From Globodera rostochiensis (Eukaryota > Nematoda > Chromadorea > Rhabditida > Heteroderidae), in assembly GCA_018350325.1 (NCBI GenBank), contig JAEVLN010000044.1, forward strand, positions 150,668 to 214,667: a DNA stretch of 64,000 bases. The letters run 5' to 3'. Within the stretch, counting starts at the first letter, position 1; each line of letters begins with the position of its first letter. Below are positions 1-11,833 of the stretch, piece after piece. The notes beneath the pieces were generated by a model, which worked only from the letters and a program-made list of their open reading frames with translations, did not search any database and had not been told where the DNA came from. The position numbers and the translations under genes are program-made.

Positions 1-558
1 ATTTCAGTGAGGGCTGTTAAGTGAGAAGGATCACCCTGAAGCTCCTTGTACTCTTTCGGAGTCATGTGTTCATATCCGGCCGGCGGCACATCCCAGTATC
101 TGTACTTTAACTTCGGCTTCTTGTCGCCTCTGTCCTTTTCACGACTTCGGTCTCTCTCGCGATGGCGCTCTTTGGATCGTGAACGACTACGACGGCGTTC
201 GCGCCTGCAAAAAATGGCCATCGTCAATGTGTCACAACATACTTAAAATATTAAAAAAAAGAACTAACGATCGCTTCCGTTCTCTGGACTTCGAACGACT
301 CCGATCCCGAGAAGAACGTTTGCTCTTCTTTTTGCGCTCTTTCTCCCTGTCGCGGTCCCTCTCTTTATCGGCCCTTTCGCTCTTCCGCTCGCGCACCTCC
401 TTCACGGGCTTCGCTTCCGCGGTGCCATCCCCCGTTTGGCGAGTCATCCCATCGGTAAGTTCAGCCTTGATCTCCCGCTTTATTTCTGACAGCCCAAACT
501 TCGATTCCTCTCGTGTCCCTTCTTCCATGCTCGCCTGATCGATGTTTTCGTCGTCCAT
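1..558 (-). CDS. uaf-1: U2AF large subunit (splicing factor), N-terminal part, cut by window edge
   Basis: Nuclear pre-mRNA splicing factor that binds the polypyrimidine tract of 3' splice sites together with U2AF35. Exon 1 (558 down to 269) starts MDDENIDQASMEEG and runs into a Lys/Glu/Arg/Ser-rich segment. A 64-bp intron follows (donor GTTAGT, acceptor TTTTTTGCAG). Exon 2 (204 down to 1) joins in phase as SRERRRSRSRSKERHRERD, an RS domain. It then reads KYRYWDVPPAGYEHMTPKEY, the Trp-centred ligand motif and WDVPPxGxEHxTP block typical of U2AF65. The RNA-recognition motifs would lie beyond position 1. The gene lies 250 bp downstream of the acetyltransferase gene on the same strand. Identity is firm from the WDVPP block; the symbol follows the C. 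elegans name. Confidence 0.88.
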
Positions 559-808
559 AATGAGTATATATCTGTTAATTAAAATTAATTCTCAGTACCA
601 CACAATGAGTAAAACGACATTGAATAACCATAAATGTAATATAACTAATCAATAATCCGCGATTTCGTTACAATAAATATTAAACTCAAATAACCAATGG
701 ATATGGGACTTCAAAAACAAAATACAAGTAAAAAATATAAATAGATTATTACTAAAAACGTCATTATTTGGTCAACATAAATAAGGAGGAAATATAGAAA
801 TTGGTAAG
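559..808. other. Intergenic spacer between two minus-strand genes
   Basis: 250 bp, AT-rich, with no convincing ORF. It separates the stop of the acetyltransferase gene (809-811) from the U2AF start codon (558). The length is compatible with a nematode operon spacer or with a compact promoter; neither can be decided from sequence. Confidence 0.6.
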
Positions 809-2366
<1,558 letters not shown>

Positions 2367-2956
2367 TTCGAGAATTTTTTGTAGTGAGTGTAAAATTCCG
2401 TCTGAAAATGAATGCGAAAACACTAAAAGAGAAAATCGATCGGAAGCGAATAACATTTTTGTGCCTGACAGTCACAGTGAGCTTAGCATTAAAATCCTCA
2501 AATTAATCAATACGCACAGAATCATATATCTTTCCTTTTCTTATTTCAATTCCTATGCATACCGTTTCAAATGGAATTGTTATGTATAAGGCCCGGATTT
2601 TTAAGGCTTAAAAAACGTGCAATAGGGACTATCCCCAAAATATTGATCAAAAACTCCAAAAAAAAAAGTGGCAAAATGGCACAAAAAAATGGCAAACTGA
2701 CCAAATCAAGTCATTTGCGTGAAAAACGGGAGTTTAGTTCGGATAAAAAGTAAAAATAAAGGAAAGATATAAAAAAAGAATGCTGTAAATGACAACTATT
2801 TTTTATGGCGCGCCGATAGGCGCCGCCTGGGATTTTTTTTTTGAAGATTTTAACAATTTTTTTAAAGAAAATTGCTAAATTTGCAATTTGGATTAAAGAC
2901 ACGAAAATGTTTAACTGGAGGGGCTATTGCTTCTAAGTAGTTTCCGCGCAAAAATC
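2367..2956. other. Intergenic, AT-rich, no gene seen
   Basis: Upstream of the acetyltransferase start. Only short low-complexity ORFs occur. One degenerate copy of the GC-rich hairpin motif (GCGCCGATAGGCGCCGCC) is at about 2810-2828. Probably promoter plus transposon debris. Confidence 0.5.
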
Positions 2957-4087
2957 TTGGTAATAGTGAAGATGGTGCCCCCATTTAAAAAAAATTAGTT
3001 TTCAGTTTATTAAAAGATTTTTCTAGGGGTATTCGAGGGTTCTAGTCCGGTTTATGCGTCCCATGAACTTTTATGCGTCCCATGAACTTTTATGCGTCCC
3101 ATGAACTTTTATGCGTCCCATAAACTTTTATGCGTCCCATAAAACTTTTGTGCGTCCCATGAACTTTTACGCGTCCCATGATGCCGTGTAAATGTTTTAC
3201 TTTAGAAATTTTTTGGTAAGCCTAAAGAATGAGGGTCCCAATTTTTTAATCAAAAAATAAAAACTTTTTATAAAGTCGTTAGAAAATAGTTTCTAAGGCT
3301 TTTCTGGGACGTAGAATCCGAATCTGATATCTAAAAAGACGAAGTCCGTTTGGTTGTTTGTTTTTTGAACAAAGTAATACTCCAGTTTGTTCCCCCCTTA
3401 TTGGAAAAATAAATTTTTTTGTTTTGAAGTTAAGAAAATGATTAGGGGTATTCCGGGGGCCTAGAATCCGAATCTGACCACCTCCATTTCGACCGATTTT
3501 AAACTCCGGAGGGGAACAAACTGGAGTATTACCTTTTTTTTAAAAATGGGGGGTATCAGCTTTACTATTACCAAAAATCAAGTACTTGATGAAAAAATCT
3601 TAGACATGACAAAATTGATGTAGAACTCCATGGGACGCATAAAAGTTTATGGGACGCATAAAAGTTCATGGGACGCATAAAAGTTCATGGGACGCATAAA
3701 CCGGACTAGAACCTATTCGAGTGTGTAGAATCCGAATTTGACCTCCATTTTGACCAATTTCGAATCCCGGACCCGAATTCGAACAATTTTTGAAAATTCA
3801 AAAATTTCCTAAAATTAATTTTGGCCTCAAATTAAAAACATGAATTCGATTATTATTGCCTATTCGATGTACTTTTGTGTATTTCCATCGATTTAGAGCA
3901 ATAAATGTTAATTTTGAAAAAAATTTGGGAAAATTGTTCGAATTCGGGTTCGGGGTTCGGAATTGGTCAAAACTAATGTCCGATTCGGATTCTACACCCT
4001 CGATTACCCCTAGAAATATCTTTTAATCGACTTAGAAAAATAATTTTTTTTTTAAATGGGGGGGGGGCAGCATCATCTTCATATTAA
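2957..4087. repeat. Nested foldback (palindromic) element with inverted minisatellite arms
   Basis: Left arm starts GGTAATAGTGAAGATGGTGC. The right end near 4055-4087 is its degenerate complement (GGGGGGCAGCATCATCTTC). Inside are seven tandem copies of a 20-bp unit (TTTTATGCGTCCCATGAACT) at about 3050-3180 and four inverted copies at about 3628-3705. Both are bordered by the same sequence in opposite orientation (CTAGTCCGG / CCGGACTAG). A smaller palindrome (about 3376-3538) with ends GTAATACTCCAGTTTG and CAAACTGGAGTATTACC is nested in the middle. Subterminal sequence matches the Merlin-like MITEs elsewhere in the window. Several generations of insertion appear superimposed. Confidence 0.7.
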
Positions 4088-4499
4088 CAACAATTTTTTC
4101 AGATTCGTGCGTTAGAGAGGGAGAGGAGTCAATTGGTATATGAACCTTCACAAAATATTTGGTATTAGTAAACGACATTTTTTCCAAAAAAAGGACATAT
4201 CCGATCCCTGATTAAAACCCAGGCGATTTATAGAGAACATGTCAATGAATATTTTAAACACTAAAAGTAATATACCTAGCAGGGGTGCCATTTATGCACG
4301 GAAATACGTTTTTGGAGTTCTTTGTCACGTTTTTCCCACGGTTTAGCCTCGAATAGACTTTCTCTCAATTTATTGGATAGTATTTTAAAAATTTGTAAAC
4401 ATTTCGCCAAAAAGCGACAAAAAATGATTCGTAAGAAGGAATAGCATTTTTATCGTTAACCGCGTTTCTGCCTTGAATTCAATTGTCCCACAAAAAAAA

Positions 4500-5260
4500 A
4501 TGGTTTTTTTGCAATTCTGAGAAGTACTCGGGGGTATCGGGTCGCTGATCACGAATATGACTTGGAAAATTTTCCAAAAATCAAATTTGGCCTCAAAAAC
4601 GTTCAAAAGCACGATTCGATCATTATTTGCCTTTTTGATGTAGTTTTGGGTAATACTGTGCTTTGTGCCCCCCCCGTTTTAAAAAAATCAAAGATTTTTT
4701 TAAAGTCATATAAAACAAGTTTCCGGGGTTTTCGGGGTCGCTGATCACGATTTTAACATTTATTTTACCCAATCCCGAACCCCAAACCCGAATTCGAACA
4801 ATTTTTCGAAAATCCAAAATTTTCCAAAATTCAATTTTAGCCTCAAATCATTTAAAAACATGAATTCGATCATTATTTGCTTTTTCGTTGTAATTTTATG
4901 CCTTTTGAATGATTTAGAGGCTAAAATTGAATTTTGGAAAATTTTGGATTTTCGAAAAATTGTTCGAATTCGGGTTCGGGGTTCGGAATTGGGTAAAATA
5001 AATGTTAAAATCGTGATCAGCGACCCCGGAAACTTGTTTTATATGACTTTAAAAAATCTTTAATTTTTTTAAAAACGGGGGGGGGGCACAAAGCACAGTA
5101 TTACCTAGTTTTGTGCTTATTTTGAATGATTTTGAAGCCAAAATTAATTTTTGAGATTTCGAAAAAATGTTCGAATTCGGGTCCGGGGTACGGAATTGGT
5201 CAAAATGGAGGCCAGATTCGGATTCTACAACCTCGAATTTGGGTTTTGCCGATGACACCC
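4500..5260. mobile_element. Older Merlin-like palindromic MITE, split by a younger copy
   Basis: The halves at about 4520-4640 and 5114-5255 are inverted copies of each other: CGATCATTATTTGCCTTTTTGATG on one side, and on the other a GAATTCGGGTCCGGGGTACGG arm of the type shared by all family members. The interruption at the centre is the complete 457-bp element at 4649-5105. The outer ends are worn and no duplication is visible. Confidence 0.6.
4649..5105. mobile_element. Merlin-like foldback MITE, 457 bp, perfect 8-bp TSD
   Basis: Near-perfect palindrome with ends GGTAATACTGTGCTTTGTGC and its complement GCACAAAGCACAGTATTACC. Long arms contain GGTCGCTGATCACGATTTTA and CCCGAATTCGAACAATTTTT. 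It is flanked by TAGTTTTG at 4641-4648 and 5106-5113, an exact 8-bp duplication. No ORF. The family link to Merlin comes from the 805-bp copy at 20751-21555, which shares the ends and arms and carries a transposase fragment. Confidence 0.88.
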
Positions 5261-5411
5261 CTGACACCTAGGTATGTATGTACATATATAGGCAAAAAAC
5301 TTTGTACAATTAAACGAAATTTTTTCCTCTCTTGGACTGCATGTGCACTATTAATTTTGATTAAGGAACTTTTGAGAGATTTTTTGTCTTTCAAATGTTC
5401 GAGTACAGAAC

Positions 5412-5879
5412 CAGGCCCGTAGCCAGGGGGGGGGGCAGGGGGGGGCATGCCCCCCCCCCCCCCCGAAATGAAATTTGAGAAAAAAAACCATAGGGGGGAC
5501 CCTATTGTTTTGCACTTTTACAATTTTTTGACCAATTTTCTTAACAAGATTCATTAAAATTCCAAAAATTTTCTCCGGCGGCGCCTATCGGCACCGCCGA
5601 CCCCTCCCATTCCTAAAAAAGACTTTAAAAAAAGGCCGATTTTTTAAATTTTGGTTGAAAATCTGTTAACAAATCGAGTCAAAAGTTCAAAATTTTCTCG
5701 GCGGCGCCTATCGGCACCGCCGAGCCGCCCAAAAAATGGAGTAAAACGGAAAATGCACCCCCAGAAATCGAGAAAAATTGCTTAACAAAAATGCAATAAA
5801 AAGGGAAAAACACACCCCTAAGAATCGACTTTTCCTCCCGACTGCCCCCCCCCGAAAAAAATTCCTGGCTACGGGCCTG
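5412..5879. mobile_element. hAT-like MITE, 468 bp, perfect 8-bp TSD
   Basis: Ends CAGGCCCGTAGCCAGGGGGG and CCTGGCTACGGGCCTG, flanked by TACAGAAC at 5404-5411 and 5880-5887 (exact). It contains long C runs and two copies of the GC-rich hairpin motif (GGCGCCTATCGGCACCGCC) at about 5580 and 5706. Non-coding. Confidence 0.85.
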
Positions 5880-6192
5880 TACAGAACAGTCAAAAGATGT
5901 CAACCTGAAAATATTTTAGTCAAAATAAAATTTTAAGGAGCTTTTCAGCGAATCCAGCAAAACATTTATTCTGATTATGCGAGCCGACTCACTTTCATCG
6001 ACTCCCAGATTTTCTAAGGAAAAATTTGATGAAATCTTCTACAGGTTCCTGAGAAGCTTTGATTTAACTTATTTAAAAAAAACCTTCTGATTCTTTGCCA
6101 AATTAATCGTTACAGTATCTTATTTTCGTAGCAAATAAATCAAAGTCGAATTTTCCGACCGACCCAAAACATTAAATTTCCCCAACTTTCAG

Positions 6193-6762
6193 TCCCAACG
6201 AGACTAACTACACATATGCCTACTCGCCTTCCTATAAATCGGACCTTGGGTCCCGCGATTATGAAAATCCCCGCCTCTGTCGTCGTCGTCGTTTTCCTTA
6301 TCAATCGCTACAGGGCATGGCCGAAGACAGATGGAAAAGGTAAGATTGGCAATTACTATCAGTGGCGTAGCCAGGGGGGATCCCACCCCCCCCCCCCCCC
6401 GAAATTTTTTTTCTGGCTACCACTGGTTACTATTATATAATAAAAGAGATTTTGGGTCAAACTATTCTATACTCAAATCGGCTTTGCTTGTTACCGTAAC
6501 TTTGTTTAACTATGCTTCTCTTTTGGGTAAACTGCAAACCCGGTTATAATTTTTGGTAACTTTTTCTCTCAATTTGTAATTTTTTAGAGAGTTATTCTTT
6601 TGGAAATGGTCGTCCTGCCTTCTTCTATTGATCCTGCTTCTGTTAATCATTTACACTTTCTACGTCCGTCCGATGACGCGTGAATCGGTTCATATGGAAA
6701 TCAATAAAAAGCCCTCCCAGCGCCAGCATTTGCCGAAGGCAAAACGTGAGAAAAAAAAGTAA
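6193..6762 (+). CDS. Putative tail-anchored membrane protein, 5' end unresolved
   Basis: Two exons join in phase. The first, 6193-6339 (after TTTCAG), encodes NETNYTYAYSPSYKSDLGSR and ends at AAAAG|GTAAGA. The second, 6588-6762 (after TTTTTAG), begins by completing Arg and encodes ELFFWKWSSCLLLLILLLLI, then IYTFYVRPMTRES and a basic tail ending REKKK and TAA. One hydrophobic helix of about 20 residues close to the C terminus, preceded by a Tyr/Arg-rich segment, suggests a tail-anchored or single-pass protein. A start codon was not found with certainty; ATG at 5976 begins an open stretch (MRADSLSSTPRFSKEKFDEI) that could be an upstream exon. Emerin-like architecture was considered, but no LEM domain is visible, so no function is assigned. 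Confidence 0.5.
6360..6425. mobile_element. Very small (66 bp) hAT-like MITE in an intron
   Basis: Begins CAGTGGCGTAGCCAGGGGGG and ends TCTGGCTACCACTG, with only a C run between the ends. Flanks are ATTACTAT (6352-6359) and GTTACTAT (6426-6433), a 7/8 duplication. It lies 20 bp downstream of the 5' splice site of the membrane-protein intron (6340-6587). It is probably close to the minimum size for the family. Confidence 0.75.
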
Positions 6763-6794
6763 AATAACGAATTGACTTTTTTTGTTACTGACAG

Positions 6795-7395
6795 AACGAA
6801 CTCCACAAATTGGCACTGTCAAAGGTCAGCCTCAACTTAACCTTTCTCCTCATCGGTCACCAAAGGGAGCTGATAAACGCCAACTCGAGAAAACAACGAG
6901 GCGTCTTTTATGCTCTTGCTCGTGTCATACAAATCGTAACTTTTCACCTATTTTAAAAATTTCATTATTTCAATATTTTTACGCAAAGAATGATTTTTTT
7001 GAAAAATTGTGGACTCCAACTAAATTTTGATTCAGGTGAACGTCTTCTACTTCCGGATTGGCTTCGGTCGTTGTTAGATGCAGAGGAGACTGGACGAATT
7101 TATGGAGGAGCCATGGAGGCCGGAGCGAAGTCGAAGGAAGAAATGCGAGAGGTTGAAACGGGAACTATTGAGGCATCTGACAGATTATGTTTCTGTTTGT
7201 ACTATCCTTATTCGCATTCTTCTTCTTATCATTGATTGTCTTAATCTTTCTTACTTTTACATTTTTCTATGATCTGAATTGACACTGATCTTATCAATAT
7301 CCTTTTCCACGTTTCAGTGGTCGTTGAGTGCGAATAGACTGGAAGAATGTCTTTGGCCTTTTTATGTTGTCATTTTCCCAATGTTGCGAATTTAA
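6795..7395 (+). CDS. Possible multi-exon gene of unknown function
   Basis: Three open segments bounded by plausible splice signals can be joined in phase 0. They are 6795-6935 (NELHKLALSKVSLNLTFLLI), 7078-7188 (MQRRLDEFMEEPWRPERSRR, LKRELLRHLTDY) and 7318-7395 (WSLSANRLEECLWPFYVVIF, stop). No start codon precedes the first segment, so either an upstream exon is missing, the 33-bp gap after the previous stop hides a trans-splice site, or the model is wrong. A second frame through the first two segments is also open. I do not recognise the product. Confidence 0.28.
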
Positions 7396-7490
7396 ATAGT
7401 GTTGGGTCTTGCTACCTATTTGTTTTTTTTTTGAGCAACCCGAAACAGCATTAGTTCGGCGGTTAGACAGACCCCCCCCCCCCTCCATAA

Positions 7491-7853
7491 TGCTTCGGTG
7501 GTGGCAAAGAACGCTCGTGAATTACGCCATCGTTTTCTATCGATGCGCCAGTGCCGTGGTCACAAAAGGGGGTTGGGCTGGGTAAAAGAAGGTAACCCAA
7601 CGGATGTAGGAGTTTGTACAGAAATCGTCAAATGGCTCAACAGTTCAGATTTTGTTAATCTCATGTTTCATCCCATCGTTACAGTCTTCAGTTACACAAA
7701 TTCGTCCAGGTCACCCTGCAGCTTAGCACCGGGGCCTATCCGGAAGTGCGGCTGTTCTGCGGCTCTTGCGACGTCCTCCCCAACGCATCCGTTCACTTTG
7801 ACGTCACCGTCCATTATGGAGCAAAGGAAAGGCGCCCAATAATTGAAATTTAA
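7491..7853 (+). CDS. Possible small two-exon gene, convergent with the protease
   Basis: ATG at 7491 opens MLRWWQRTLVNYAIVFYRCA and runs to a GG|GTAAAA donor near 7583. The acceptor ATCGTTACAG before 7686 continues in phase as LQLHKFVQVTLQLSTGAYPE, VRLFCGSCDVLPNASVHFDV, ending at TAA 7851-7853, about 86 residues. The phase match is the main support. It overlaps the last exon of the trypsin-like gene on the other strand, so only one of the two coding readings may be real. It could also be the last exons of the uncertain gene just upstream. Function unknown. Confidence 0.3.
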
Positions 7854-9332
7854 ATTATTCTCAAATTGGGAAGAACAAATACCGACCAATAGGTGACATT
7901 GGTGTAAACTCCGCCTTTGAAATCGACTTCTGTGGGGGGGGGGGCTTCAGCAAAAGCAATAAAACAAAACTCACCAGACGAAGTCACACCCGGACCCAAA
8001 TTCCTCTCCAACAGTTCGCTCTCAATTCTATCGCAAGTAGTGCCGTAACTGACAATGCCAAAGACTTTGCCTTTTGTGTCTCGAAGTGCTGCTCCGCTGT
8101 CTCCCTTAAGAGGTTCGAGGGGTTATCTCCAATGGGGCCCTTCATTTCTTACCTCACACACATTCTCAAACAATTCTTTGGCACAAATTGAGTCCGCCGT
8201 TCTGTCCTCTTCCGGGCATTTCTTCGCCATCGTTACGTTCACAGTCAAAAGAATGTCCGGCATTGTGCTTTTCCCTTTTGGGTCGTACCCATAACCGGAT
8301 GCCATCAGAGTCGACGGCATCGGAATGCGATCGGAACGGGCGATCGACGAATTTCGGAGCGCGACCGACTCGCTCAGCTCCAACAATGCCACATCGCCCG
8401 ACGTGCAATGACTCCGAACAAATTCGGTGGGAATGAAAACCTTCAGACAAAACACTTGCCGAAAGTGCGTAACATTTACGCTGGACCTTGGAAACTTTGA
8501 CCTCTCGCGTCTGACCTTCGCTGCATCTGCACGATTTGCCACAACTGACGCGGGAGGGGAGTGATCAGTGATCGGAGTGGAGGAGGTCACAACAACAACT
8601 TGTCCCTCGGCGTAAGACAAGTGCCGTCCAGCTCCACCACCATTCGATTCACGGAAAAGCGTCTCGCACCGTTTGAGTCCATCTTCAGCAACACATCCGC
8701 CACACTACCCCTAGATTTAAAGGTTGGCATCCTCAGGGAGTATTTGGCTGAATCTCCGTGATTGAAATTTGAAAGAGGGGTTTTTGAATTTTTGTCGATC
8801 TTACGAGTAGATTCTTTCACATTTTGGCTCAAAAGGGTTGGGATAGCAGCAGGCCTCCGAGGAGAAGAAGCAATGGGCGGCGGTGATTACGTGTCGGGCG
8901 GAGAGCAAAGTGCCGGCACAATTCCATGCTAACAATGGCGGGCGATTGATTTGCCGATATTTTCATAGGGAGTTTATATTTTAACTTATAAATTCATATT
9001 GCGATAAAATGGCTTTAAACTGTTCTGTTTTAAGTTTAAAATGAATGCAGCGGCAAGCCAATAAGGTCAGTCCCAAATTGTCTTCTTTTCGACTCGATTC
9101 CTTTCCTTTCCTATTAACCTTTTCGTCCATTTGCGTATTGGCGTCCAAAGAGACGAATATTCACTTCGATGACCATCGTTTCATTAAAGGAATCTGACAA
9201 TTGGCAGACAATAAATGAGGGGGGGGGGGAATGACCGAATAACCAACCGGACGAAGTTGGCACCAGGACGAAGATGACGAGTGCAACAAAGACGTATAGG
9301 AAGTATTGGGGGGAACATACCAAAACATACAT
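7850..9332 (-). CDS. Secreted trypsin-like serine protease (S1 family)
   Basis: Secreted endopeptidase. ATG at 9332 opens MYVLVCSPQYFLYVFVALVI, a signal peptide, followed by RLFGRQYANGRK near the expected zymogen cleavage site. The next exon gives WNCAGTLLSARHVITAAHCF with the catalytic His (TAAHC). The large exon encodes HCTSGDVALLELSESVALR with the catalytic Asp. It ends ICAKELFENVCE, then KGDSGAALRDTKGKVFGIVS with the catalytic Ser (GDSGAA instead of the usual GDSGGP). The last exon, VDFKGGVYTNVTYWSVFVL, matches the GVYTxV end of S1 domains; stop at 7850-7852. The complete triad argues for activity. The exon between 8830 and 8600 has several possible junctions, so the middle of the model is approximate. 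The poly-C tract in exon 1 may hide a length error. Confidence 0.75.
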
Positions 9333-9513
9333 TGGGGGGGGGGGGGGGGAGCGGAACAAAGAATATGTAAAAGGCGAATTTGTGGGGGGTGGGGGGAGGA
9401 GGGGGGAGGGGGAGGGGCGCAATGCGAATATTTAACCAAAATCAAATGGACTAAATTTATGCGACGGCGTCTCGCGGGTTCTTCGGTTGGCTTTTCGCCC
9501 GCCCCTCCGTCCC

Positions 9514-11157
9514 TTACGTCCGTCCACCCGCCCTTTTTGCCGTCCTCCTCCGCGCATTGGCATCAATTTCTTTATCTGATGAGCACAACGAATTCATATC
9601 GTTTGGGCCCTTTCTCCGCCTTTTTTCCCCGCCCCATTCGCTCCTCTCACGCCGCAGGGGCGGCGCCGGCGTATTTTTCCACCACCAATTGTTATTAATC
9701 AGCGGCAGAATGATCGGAAGAGCCTGTGTCGGTCGGGTCTGATCAGCCTTTTTTCTGTCCTTCGCTGTTGTCGTCCGTGGGGACGGTTTTGGCTCTGAAA
9801 GTTTCTCCAGCCATGCCAAATCAAAGACATCTTTCCCCACCGGTTGTGGTCAGTCGAGTGGGAAGTGTCCCGGGGGTTGTGACGGTTGGGGCAGTTGGAG
9901 GCCCAACAGTGACTACTTTCTGACCCTCAGTGGGTCGGCTTTGACCGGATGTAAACGGAATGCCCATACAGGTTCGGCACGAGTAAATGTTGCAGATCTT
10001 CAGATAGTCGCCCGGGGAGGCGTCATTCACTCTGCCGATGAGATCCTCAAAATATTTTTCTTCTGGGGAATTTTCGTTCAGCGGGTGCCTGGAACTGTTT
10101 GTCCAACGTTTCCATTGTGATTTTTCCCGGGGTCAATGCGAAGGCGTCCTTTGCGTAATGCATTACACTCTGGTAGTCGTACTTCACGCTGTACGTTGTG
10201 CTGTCCGTATCGGGCACCTTTTCGAACTGATTGACGAACGCTTGGAAAGAATTGGGGCGGATGAAAGGTAAATGAGTGGACAAATGTCCAAATTCAGTCA
10301 ATCACCGGGGGAAATGTTCTCGTAGTGAATTTTAATGTACTCGTCCCGGTCGTAGCGCATCTGTTCATGCCAAAGGCCGATGGTGTGCATCAGCTCGTGG
10401 ATGACGATGTCGAACTCCAAGCAGGTAGCTTCGGCGTTGGATCAGCAAATGCGACCGGTCAGAAACGAATTGCGCACTTACCGATGTCATTGGTCTCCAA
10501 CATCACCGTATTCCTCCCGGTCGATCGCCCAACTACGGTATAGCATCTGGCAAGTTTAAGTAAGCGGACATTAATTGCCTCAGATTTCCATGCGCAAACC
10601 CTTCGCCCCGCTCGTTTCTCAGGTCCACATAATCCGCCTCGCCACTCCGTCGCTCGAATTTGATGCAAGTATTCTCCGAAATGGCCATCATCGCCCGCGA
10701 AATGGTCGTGTGTTCGGAACTGTCTGAAATGTTCGTCTCAAAGGGCAGGTGCCAAAAGACCGAATTTTCCGCTGATTATGTACGGGATGATGAACTGGCC
10801 CCTGTCGTTGGAGTACCGCGTCCATCGGTTCGGCGAATCTGGTTTGATCGCATTTCTCATCGGACCTCGGAACCTTAACTCGACCAAGAAAACTCCAAAA
10901 TTCAAACTCCGTTTGTCCAATTTACAGTGATAACCCAAAACTGAATCCGCTCCACAGGTTGGCAATGTCGCCGGGGCCACGATGGAGGTTCCCTGGCTGA
11001 TCATACAGACTGATCGGTCTTCCCTGGACGTTTGGGCCATTAGAAAGGGAAGCTCGAAAAAACGCACCCTGGACTCAACTTCTACGATGCAAATAAAGCT
11101 GAGATTGAGGATGTAGATGAGCAAATGAGGGGAAAAACTCAAATTGGAGCAGACCAT
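9514..11157 (-). CDS. Astacin-type zinc metalloprotease (nematode NAS family)
   Basis: Secreted metallopeptidase. ATG at 11157 opens MVCSNLSFSPHLLIYILNLS, a likely signal peptide. The catalytic domain begins at about RGQFIIPYIISGKFDSSEHT, after removal of a 43-bp intron. It continues ISRAMMAISENTCIKFERR, CYTVVGRSTGRNTVMLETND and VIHELMHTIGLWHEQMRYDR, the full HExxHxxGxxHE zinc motif at about 10350-10400. The Met-turn region reads YDYQSVMHYAKDAFA (10190-10240). The C-terminal region has ICNIYSCRTCMGIPF, then a Thr/Pro-rich stretch. After a 48-bp intron a Lys/Arg-rich tail ends at 9514. No EGF or CUB domain follows, unlike many NAS proteins. In nematodes such enzymes act in moulting, hatching or digestion; the specific role cannot be told. 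Confidence 0.85.
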
Positions 11158-11833
11158 CGGAAATTTGGAGGGAATGCGATGGAATTTGTGGGAAGACGAA
11201 ACATTTTCGTTGAGAGGAACGAATGGAAAAGCGAGGGTCGAATTTCTGAGGGGAACGCGGGGGACAAAGGTGAGTGAATGGGCTGGTCCAAAGAAATGAC
11301 CGAATGATGAAAAGAAGCGGGGGGTCGGTCTGGAGTAAAAATAGAAACTGTGGAGGGGGGGGAGGGAGGGGGGGGGGAGGGGAACAATGCGAAACATTCG
11401 CAAAAGCATTAAACAGAAAAAGAAAACATTGTTGAATAACATTGAATAAAATAATATAAAATTCATTTATTTTATTTTCCATTCCGTCGACAAATGCTGG
11501 CTGTGAGTGTCACCGCCGCTTTCAACAGCCGAACAAACCCGACACATCCACCCATGGGCCACAAGTGCTGGAGATGTGAGAGTACTCACAACTGAAGTAA
11601 CGCATCGGAAAAATTTAAGAATATCAAAAACTTTTGTTTTTCCTGATATTATATATCAATCAACTCCCCTCGTCGAGACAAATCGAGCACTGAACTACCG
11701 AACACACTGGGCAAACTGTATAGCGATGTTACCAACTCTTTTCAGTCAGAAATGAGGCCTTTTTCAAACAATTTTTTACTTCTACCACGTCAGAACAGAC
11801 AAATACAGGCAAATGAATTTGCGTTTCATTTTG
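11158..11833. other. Intergenic between UNC-45 stop and astacin start
   Basis: 676 bp containing C/T-rich low-complexity sequence near 11350-11390 (G runs on the plus strand). The overlapping ORFs here translate mainly as Pro/Ser repeats and are not supported. It probably holds the astacin promoter and UNC-45 3' UTR. Confidence 0.45.

Noticed and set aside
6795..7395. Peroxin-16 or LEM2/MAN1 C-terminal region
   Set aside because: I compared the hydrophobic and RRELRR-like segments from memory, but no diagnostic motif holds and the gene has no clear start.
8188..8436. Plus-strand ORFs over the protease exons
   Set aside because: Shadows of the trypsin-like gene, whose catalytic motifs are on the minus strand.
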